Shown here: piece after piece, positions 7,901-13,210 of the stretch
How positions within the stretch are numbered: position 1 is the first letter of the stretch
Layout: each line of letters starts with the position of its first letter
Assembly (NCBI GenBank): GCA_043806645.1
Contig: JAZDGX010000017.1
Coordinates: forward strand, 1-16,843
From: JAZDGX01 sp043806645
Lineage (GTDB): Bacteria; Eisenbacteria; RBG-16-71-46; CAIMUX01; WJJG01
Direction: 5' to 3'
Length of the DNA: 16,843 nt
Position numbers and translations under genes: made by a program
The notes under the pieces: model-generated
What the model saw: the letters and a program-made list of their open reading frames with translations, nothing else
What the model was told of the DNA's origin: nothing
Database searches by the model: none

Positions 7901-9691
7901 CTAGTCTATTGCATCGAACGGGCAGGCGCGATAGCAGGACATGCAGCGGGTGCATTTCTCGGAGAGGATCTCCGCGACCTCTTTCTTCTCCCAACGGATC
8001 GCCGCCGCGGGACAGGCCTTGAAGCACAGCCCGCAGCGTTTGCATTTCTCCGGATCGACCTTGAACTTAAGCAGTGCCTTGCACGCCTTGGCGCGACACA
8101 GGCCCTGCTGGATGTGCTCGTCGTACTCGTTCCGGAAATAGCGCAGCGTGGTCAGCACGGGATTGGGGGCGGTCTGGCCGAGGCCGCACAGCGAGCTCTG
8201 GCCGATCACCTTCGCCAAGCGGTCGAGGCTGTCGATGTCCGCGGGCTGCCCGCGCCCAGTGCAGATCCGATCCAGGATCTCGAGCATCTGCAGCGTGCCC
8301 TCGCGGCAGGGAGTGCACTTGCCGCAGGATTCTTCGGCGGTGAACTCGAGGAAGTACTTGGCGATATCCACCATGCAGGTCGAGGTGTCCATCACCACCA
8401 TGCCGCCCGAACCCATGATCGCCCCGGTGGCCGGAATCGACTCGAAGTCGACCGGAGTGTCGATCAGTCCTTCGGGAATGCAGCCTCCCGAGGGGCCGCC
8501 GACCTGCACCGCCTTGAGCTTGCGGTTGCCGGGGACCCCGCCGCCGACGTCGAAGACGATCGTGCGCAGGGGGGTGCCCATCGGCACTTCGATCAGGCCG
8601 ATATTGCGCACCTTGCCGGTGAGCGCGAAGACCTTGGTGCCCGTACTGCGCTCGGTGCCGATGCTGCGGTACCACTCCGCGCCGCGGTGGATGATCTGCG
8701 GCACATTGGCGTAGGTCTCGACGTTGTTCAGTACCGAAGGCTTGTTCCATAGGCCGCGATGGGCCGGAAACGGCGGGCGCGGACGCGGCATGCCGCGCTG
8801 GCCTTCGATCGAGCGCATGAGCGCCGTCTCCTCGCCGCAGACGAAGGCGCCGGCGCCGTGATAGAGCTCGATACTCATGTCGAAGCCGCTGCCGAGGATG
8901 TCCTCGCCCAGCAGCCCGTAGGCCTTGGCCTGGTCGATCGCGATGTTGAGCCGCTGAATGGCGAGCGGGTACTCGGCCCGGACATAGATGTACCCCTGAT
9001 GGGCACCGATCGCCTTGGCGCCGATGATCATGCCTTCCAGCACGGCGTGCGGGTCGGCCTCGAGAACCGAACGATCCATGAAGGCGCCCGGATCACCCTC
9101 GTCGCCGTTGCAGAGAATGTACTTGGGCGAGCCCTCGGCCTCGGCGGCGAACTGCCACTTCAACCCGGTGGGGAAGCCGGCCCCCCCGCGCCCCCGCAAC
9201 CCGGAGGTCTTCATCTCCTCGACGATCTGCTGCGGACTCATCTCGGTCAGCGCCTTGGCGGCGCCGAGGTAGCCGTCGCGCGCGATATACTCGTCGATCT
9301 TCTCGGGATCGATCAGGCCGCGGTTGCGCAAGGCGACGAGCATCTGGTTCTTGAAGAAGCCGATGTCCCTCATCTTGGGAATCACTTCGGCGCCCTTCTT
9401 GGGCTCGAAGAGATGCTTCTTCACCACGCGGCCCTTGATCAGGTACTCCTCGACCAGAAACGGGATGTCCTCCGGGGTGAGCCGCTGGTAGAAGATGCCG
9501 TCGGGATAGGCCACCATCAGGGGCCCGGCGGCGCAGAAGCCGTTGCACCCGGTCGTGCTGACCAGCACCTCCCCCGCCAGGCCGCGCCGCCTCAGCTCCT
9601 CTTCGAGCGCCGCCTTGACGCGCATCGATCCACTGGCCACGCAGCCGGTCCCCGCGCAAATCATCAAGTGTGTGCGATACGTCTTTGCCAT
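7901..9691 (-). CDS. hndC: HndC/HydB/NuoF-like NAD(P)H-binding flavin and iron-sulfur subunit
   Basis: The protein has 596 residues. The ATG at 9691 follows GAAGGA closely and begins directly at the first domain. Residues 1-100 form a thioredoxin-like [2Fe-2S] domain with C12, C17, C49 and C53. The NuoF core follows: glycine-rich FMN/NADH sites (GLRGRGGAGFPTGLKW ~165-179, NGDEGDPGAFMDR ~195-207), an SLBB-type region, and the [4Fe-4S] site C456, C459, C462 and C502. The C-terminus carries two ferredoxin-type [4Fe-4S] clusters (C550/553/556/560 and C580/583/586/590). This order matches HndC/HydB of NAD(P)-linked bifurcating hydrogenases and related formate dehydrogenases, where the subunit exchanges electrons between NAD(P)(H), FMN and Fe-S chains. 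Plain respiratory NuoF lacks the N- and C-terminal extensions. It should pair with the NuoE domain fused to the NuoG-like protein encoded upstream. No H-cluster protein is visible nearby, so the hydrogenase label should not be carried over. Confidence 0.92.
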   Translation of the reverse strand: MAKTYRTHLMICAGTGCVASGSMRVKAALEEELRRRGLAGEVLVSTTGCNGFCAAGPLMVAYPDGIFYQRLTPEDIPFLVEEYLIKGRVVKKHLFEPKKGAEVIPKMRDIGFFKNQMLVALRNRGLIDPEKIDEYIARDGYLGAAKALTEMSPQQIVEEMKTSGLRGRGGAGFPTGLKWQFAAEAEGSPKYILCNGDEGDPGAFMDRSVLEADPHAVLEGMIIGAKAIGAHQGYIYVRAEYPLAIQRLNIAIDQAKAYGLLGEDILGSGFDMSIELYHGAGAFVCGEETALMRSIEGQRGMPRPRPPFPAHRGLWNKPSVLNNVETYANVPQIIHRGAEWYRSIGTERSTGTKVFALTGKVRNIGLIEVPMGTPLRTIVFDVGGGVPGNRKLKAVQVGGPSGGCIPEGLIDTPVDFESIPATGAIMGSGGMVVMDTSTCMVDIAKYFLEFTAEESCGKCTPCREGTLQMLEILDRICTGRGQPADIDSLDRLAKVIGQSSLCGLGQTAPNPVLTTLRYFRNEYDEHIQQGLCRAKACKALLKFKVDPEKCKRCGLCFKACPAAAIRWEKKEVAEILSEKCTRCMSCYRACPFDAID

Positions 9692-9805
9692 TCGTCCTTC
9701 TCGCTTCTCTCCGAGACCCTGCCCCGCGCGAGTCCACATCCCCGGCAGCCGCTCGTGCCGCCGGTCGCTCCCGCCCCTGTCCCGTCCGGCCGCTGATGGG
9801 GCCTG

Positions 9806-10189
9806 CTAGCCCGTCGTCTCGCTGCCCTCGGCGAAGGCCAGCTCGATCACCGGCGTGCCGCCCATGACATGCTCGCGGAAGACGCGCTCCGCCTTCTCCG
9901 CGTTCAGCCGCACGTATTTCACCGGCGCCTGCCCCTGCACTTCCACGGTCATCATCGGCTCGTGGCTGCAGAGCCCGGCGCAGCCCGAAGAGGTGAGGAT
10001 CACATCCTGGACCTGACCCTCGGAAACCCTCTTCAGCAGCGCGCTCATCACGGGCCGCGCGCCGGCGGCGATGCCGCAGGTACCCATGTGCACCGTCACT
10101 TTCACGCGATAATGCCCGTCGCGCAGATTCACGGTGCCCTTGACCGACTCCTTGATCTTCTTCAAGTCCTCGATCCGCAGCTTACTCAT
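9806..10189 (-). CDS. HndB-like thioredoxin-fold (2Fe-2S) ferredoxin-domain protein
   Basis: The protein has 127 residues. The ATG at 10189 has GGAGG eight bases upstream and overlaps the 3' end of the HATPase gene by eight bases, which implies translational coupling. The sequence resembles HndB and the C-terminal half of NuoE: VTVHMGTCGIAAGA near 32-45, then SSGCAGLCSHEPM at 68-80. Only three cysteines are present (C38, C70, C74). The position five residues after C38, where NuoE-type domains carry a ligand cysteine, is alanine. Cluster binding would therefore need another ligand or may not occur. In Hnd-type operons this small subunit accompanies the NuoF-like subunit, which lies 114 bases downstream here. 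A structural or electron-relay role in the complex is likely. Confidence 0.85.
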   Translation of the reverse strand: MSKLRIEDLKKIKESVKGTVNLRDGHYRVKVTVHMGTCGIAAGARPVMSALLKRVSEGQVQDVILTSSGCAGLCSHEPMMTVEVQGQAPVKYVRLNAEKAERVFREHVMGGTPVIELAFAEGSETTG

Positions 10190-10748
10190 CGTCCTCACCT
10201 CCACCGGCCTCCCGCTCGCCGGCGGGCGGGCGGCTGAGCAGATCGCGGATCAGCTCCAGCACGCGGGCGTCCGTGATCGGCACCTCCTCCAACTGCTCCC
10301 GGAGCTCCCGGGTATCGAAGCGGGTCGCACGATCATCGACCCGATGCTCGAAAGAAAAATCCACCGCCGGATGCCCCAGGATCAATGCGATCATGGTCTC
10401 CGCCATGTCTCCCAAGGGCCTCCGGTCGATATGGCTTGCCTGGAAGCGGGCGATCACCTCGGTGCCCGCGCCCGGCGTCGAACGAATCTCCAGATCCCCC
10501 CCCGCCTCGCGGGCGGATTGCTCGAGCAGCGGGAGCCCCATCCCGACCCGCCGCGTCGTGCGCGTGGTCACGAAGGGATCCCGCACGCGGGCGACCATCC
10601 GTGAATCCATGCCGCGTCCATTGTCCTTGATGCCCAGCTCCAACCGGTCGGCCCGGCGATCCTCGCACACGCGGACCTCGATCCGCGTCGCCCCGGCGGC
10701 CGTCGCGTTCTCGACGATGTCGAGGATGTGCAGGGACAGGTCCTCCAT
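10182..10748 (-). CDS. Stand-alone HATPase (GHKL) protein of a redox-operon control module
   Basis: The protein has 188 residues from the ATG at 10748, with GGAGG seven bases upstream. It begins almost at once with an N-box (LHILDIVENATAAGA, residues 6-20). A G1 box DNGRGM (42-47), an F-box PFVTTR (58-63) and a G2 box VGMGLPLLE (68-76) follow, which together form an ATP-binding GHKL fold. No dimerisation/phosphoacceptor (HisKA), sensor or transmembrane segment is present. The last ~80 residues are a non-ATPase tail rich in acidic residues. It may act as a serine kinase or anti-sigma-like regulator, or as a nucleotide sensor, but not as a classical sensor kinase on its own. Similar proteins are found in operons of HydABC-type hydrogenases. 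The gene overlaps the HndB-like gene and starts 16 bases after the PHP gene. Confidence 0.82.
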   Translation of the reverse strand: MEDLSLHILDIVENATAAGATRIEVRVCEDRRADRLELGIKDNGRGMDSRMVARVRDPFVTTRTTRRVGMGLPLLEQSAREAGGDLEIRSTPGAGTEVIARFQASHIDRRPLGDMAETMIALILGHPAVDFSFEHRVDDRATRFDTRELREQLEEVPITDARVLELIRDLLSRPPAGEREAGGGEDDE

Positions 10749-10764
10749 CGCCGCCCCTCCCCGC

Positions 10765-11514
10765 TTACGGCCGGCCCTCCAGCACGCGCCGCCCCCCCTC
10801 GCCACGCAGTGCCGCGCACAGTTCGGCGAAGCTCGGCTCGGCTGCTTCGATCCACACCCGCCGGCTTCCGAGATCGTCCAGCTCATGCGCATCCGACGCG
10901 GTCACGAAGACGCGCCCGCGGTATTCCGGAAACCGCGCCCGCGCCCCGGCCAGATCGAGCGCGCCCGATATCTCGACGGCGTCCAGCGCGAGATCGGCTG
11001 GAATGAAACCGAGCTGGGCCACCAGGCTGTACGCCTCGCGGTCGATGTGGGCGGCAATGGCCAGCCCTCGCCGCTCGTGGACCGCCGCCACCAGCTCTTC
11101 GATCCCGAGTTCCGTCGCCCCGAGCAGGAGCCGCGGATTGAAGCCCTCGACCTCGTCGTGCTCATTGGCCACGACCTGCATGCCGAAAAGATCTTCGTCG
11201 TTCTCGCCCCGCTGCAGGCGGCTGTAGACCAGTTCCTGCAGCGACTGCGCCGCGGCAAGGTCGCCGAAGATCGCCACCACGTGCGCTTCCTCGGCGGTCG
11301 TGACTTCCATGCCGGGCAGCACGCACAGGCCGCTGTCTTGCGCGGCGCGCATCAGGGGCGCCGCATTCTCGGCGCTGTTGTGATCGGTCACGGCGATCAT
11401 CGCCAGTCCTTGCGCCCGCGCCCGGGCGACGATTTTGCGCGGCGTCATGTCCAACGAGGCGCAGGGCGACAGGCACGTGTGCACATGCAGGTCCGCCGCC
11501 CACGCCCGCCCCAT
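10765..11514 (-). CDS. PHP-domain metal-dependent phosphoesterase
   Basis: The protein has 249 residues. The ATG at 11514 has GGGGA six bases upstream and starts two bases after the preceding stop. A much longer in-frame extension upstream overlaps the DRTGG gene and is rejected. The PHP metal-site motifs are present: DLHVHTCLSPCA (H10, H12), VTDHN (D44, H45), PGMEVTT (E70), H78, AAHIDR (H156) and SDAHEL (D208, H210). This is the full set expected of an active PHP phosphoesterase of the YciV/RNase AM-like or histidinol-phosphatase-like superfamily. The substrate is unknown. A PHP gene is a recurring companion of HydABC-type operons, so it may hydrolyse a signalling or damaged nucleotide linked to the complex. 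Its place between DRTGG and HATPase genes favours a regulatory role. Confidence 0.88.
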   Translation of the reverse strand: MGRAWAADLHVHTCLSPCASLDMTPRKIVARARAQGLAMIAVTDHNSAENAAPLMRAAQDSGLCVLPGMEVTTAEEAHVVAIFGDLAAAQSLQELVYSRLQRGENDEDLFGMQVVANEHDEVEGFNPRLLLGATELGIEELVAAVHERRGLAIAAHIDREAYSLVAQLGFIPADLALDAVEISGALDLAGARARFPEYRGRVFVTASDAHELDDLGSRRVWIEAAEPSFAELCAALRGEGGRRVLEGRP

Positions 11515-11516
11515 GC

Positions 11517-11858
11517 TCAATCCCCGCTGACGCCGAGCTGGTGCAGCCGGGCGGCCAGCTCGAACGCGCCCTGGTCGGTGCTCAGGATCACCACTTCTTC
11601 TTCCTCGGCCGACCGCGCCGTGTCGGCGTCGGGGGTGCGACCCTTGACCAGCACGACGCCCGCCAGCGACTTCATCACCGCCACGGCAACGATGTTCTTG
11701 TGCTTCTGCATCGTGATCCAGAGGCTCCCGATCGGGGCATTGCCCATGACGTCGCTGAGCATGTCGCTCATGTAGCCCCGCGTGACCTCGACCTCCAGCC
11801 GGCCGGCTCCGGTGTGAACGGTCAAGCCGAGGCGCTCGGTGATTTCGCGCAGTTTCAT
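11517..11858 (-). CDS. DRTGG-domain protein (second copy)
   Basis: The protein has 113 residues from the ATG at 11858, which overlaps the CBS-HATPase stop as ATGA. GGAG lies seven bases upstream. Nearly the whole protein is a DRTGG domain: a helix (MKLREITERLGL), then GYMSDMLSDVMGNAP, SLWITMQKHKNIVAVAV and GVVLVKGRTP. DRTGG domains also occur next to CBS pairs, in phosphotransacetylase-related proteins and near HPr-kinase-like proteins. They are thought to bind small ligands, probably nucleotides. No catalytic residues can be pointed to. Tight coupling to the CBS-HATPase gene upstream and the PHP gene two bases downstream makes it part of the control cassette. Confidence 0.83.
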   Translation of the reverse strand: MKLREITERLGLTVHTGAGRLEVEVTRGYMSDMLSDVMGNAPIGSLWITMQKHKNIVAVAVMKSLAGVVLVKGRTPDADTARSAEEEEVVILSTDQGAFELAARLHQLGVSGD

Positions 11859-12790
11859 GATCCATCTCCATCGCGGCCCGTGAAGATCCGCACGCTCAGG
11901 GTGGTACCCACTCCGGGTGTCGATTGGATGTCCATCTTGTCGGCGCACTTCATGATATTGGGAATGCCCATGCCGGCGCCGAACCCCATCTCGCGCACCC
12001 AGTCGGGCGCGCTCGAGAAGCCGGGTTGCATGGCCTTGGCGACGTCGGGGATGCCGGGACCTCGATCGCGCACGCGCATGACGACCTCCTCGGGCGCGAT
12101 GCGGAACTCCATCACACCGCTGTCGGCATAGATGACGGTGTTCATCTCGGCCTCGTACGAGGCGACCGCCAGGCGATGGACGATGTCCGGCCGGATGCCG
12201 AGGCGCTTCAGATTGCGTTTCATCTGCGTCGACGCCTTGCCGGCGCGGTCGAAGTCGCGGCCGACGAGCTCGTAGGTCAGGTAGATCTCCTTATACTCGG
12301 CCACCAGATCCTCGAAGATGTGGCTGGCACGATACTGGCGGATCTCCTCTTCCTTGAGCGCCTTCTCCATGCCACGCAGCATACCCTCGATGATCAGCCC
12401 CTTGGTCAGGATCCCCACCAGCTTGCGACTCTGCGGATCGAGCACCGGGAAGCGGCCGAAGCGGGTCTCGTCGAATTGCTTGAGCACATGCACCAGGAGC
12501 TGGTCGCTCAGCAGCGCCTGAGGATTGTGCGTCATCCTCTCGCCGATCAGCGCATCGCTCTCGCCCGAGACGAGGAAGGCGATCAGGTCGGCGATCGTGA
12601 TCATCCCCACCAACTCGGTCCCGTCGACCACCGGGGCGCCCGAAATGCGATGCTCGCGCAGCAGGTGCCGCAGCTCGGTCATGCTCTGGTCCGGGCGCAC
12701 GCTGATCACTTGCGTGCGCATCACGTCGGCGACGCGGAGCTCGAAGAGCAGCTCCTGCGTCTTGGCATGCTGGGCGTGCTGGGCGTCCAT
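11855..12790 (-). CDS. CBS-CBS-HATPase fusion regulator
   Basis: The protein has 311 residues. Residues ~19-75 and ~82-137 form a CBS pair (VADVMRTQVISVRPDQSM...GAPVVDG; IGERMTHNP...GRFPVLD), the usual fold for adenosyl-nucleotide binding. A helical linker (138-180) leads to a GHKL/anti-sigma-type HATPase: N-box ASYEAEMNTVIYA (210-222, E213/E215/N217), G1 RDRGPGIPD (241-249) and G2 GFGAGMGIPNI (269-279). This resembles RsbW-like serine kinases. The fusion suggests that adenylate or NAD(P) levels sensed by the CBS pair gate an ATP-dependent interaction or kinase. No partner anti-anti-sigma gene is seen in the window. The ATG at 12790 lacks a clear Shine-Dalgarno match. It follows a strong hairpin, so its exact start is less certain than its neighbours'. 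Confidence 0.88.
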   Translation of the reverse strand: MDAQHAQHAKTQELLFELRVADVMRTQVISVRPDQSMTELRHLLREHRISGAPVVDGTELVGMITIADLIAFLVSGESDALIGERMTHNPQALLSDQLLVHVLKQFDETRFGRFPVLDPQSRKLVGILTKGLIIEGMLRGMEKALKEEEIRQYRASHIFEDLVAEYKEIYLTYELVGRDFDRAGKASTQMKRNLKRLGIRPDIVHRLAVASYEAEMNTVIYADSGVMEFRIAPEEVVMRVRDRGPGIPDVAKAMQPGFSSAPDWVREMGFGAGMGIPNIMKCADKMDIQSTPGVGTTLSVRIFTGRDGDGS

Positions 12791-12826
12791 GGCTTTGGAG
12801 TCGAGCCCCCGTTTCTGGCGGCCGGA

Positions 12827-12846
12827 GCGGGGCGGGCACGCCCCGC
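12827..12846 (-). promoter_or_regulatory. Strong GC hairpin between the DRTGG and CBS-HATPase genes
   Basis: GCGGGGCG (12827-12834) and CGCCCCGC (12839-12846) form a perfect 8-bp stem with a 4-base loop. The hairpin begins about six bases after the DRTGG stop in the only sizeable gap (61 bases) of the upstream half of the operon. No U-tract follows it on the minus strand. It is more likely an mRNA processing, stability or attenuation element than a full terminator. Confidence 0.45.
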
Positions 12847-12851
12847 CCGCG

Positions 12852-13208
12852 CTAGGCGCGCGGTTCGCCCGTCCGCAACCCCTTGGCCCACAGGCGGCCG
12901 GCGGCCTCGAAGAGCTTCATCTTCGTCACCATGAGGAGCAGGCCCTCTTCGCGGGCCAGTTCAATCATCTCCTCCGTGGCCACCTTGCCCCTGACGATGA
13001 TCACCGTCTTGATTCCGGCCACCGACGCGGTTCGAATGGTCTGGATCGTGGCCAAGCCGGTCACCAGAAGGTCCGGAATGTCGGCGCGCGCCAGAATGTC
13101 GCTCATCAGATCTCCGGCCGCCACCGTTTCGACCTTCTGCGCCAGATCCTCATCCACGCCGACGAGGACACGGGCCGCCAGCTCCTGGGCCACATCCTTG
13201 AGCGTCAT
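12852..13208 (-). CDS. DRTGG-domain protein (first copy)
   Basis: The protein has 118 residues from the ATG at 13208. AGGAG, formed by the last codons of the NuoG-like gene, lies nine bases upstream. After a short helix (MTLKDVAQELAARVLVGV) comes a DRTGG domain (ETVAAGDLMSDILARADIPDLLVTG, IRTASVAGIKTVIIVRGK). A final helix-rich segment (EEMIELAREEGLLLMVTKMKLFEAAGRLW) follows. It is clearly related to the second DRTGG protein in the operon, but the sequence is quite different, so this is not a recent duplication. The two copies could sense different ligands or form a heteromer. The two-base gap to the NuoG-like gene shows that the control module is co-transcribed with the enzyme. Confidence 0.85.
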   Translation of the reverse strand: MTLKDVAQELAARVLVGVDEDLAQKVETVAAGDLMSDILARADIPDLLVTGLATIQTIRTASVAGIKTVIIVRGKVATEEMIELAREEGLLLMVTKMKLFEAAGRLWAKGLRTGEPRA

Positions 13209-13210
13209 GG

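Noticed and set aside
11515..11871. Extended N-terminus of the PHP protein
   Set aside because: The extra 119 residues overlap the whole DRTGG gene in another frame and are Arg/His/Gly-rich without domain character. The PHP motif starts right after the ATG at 11514.
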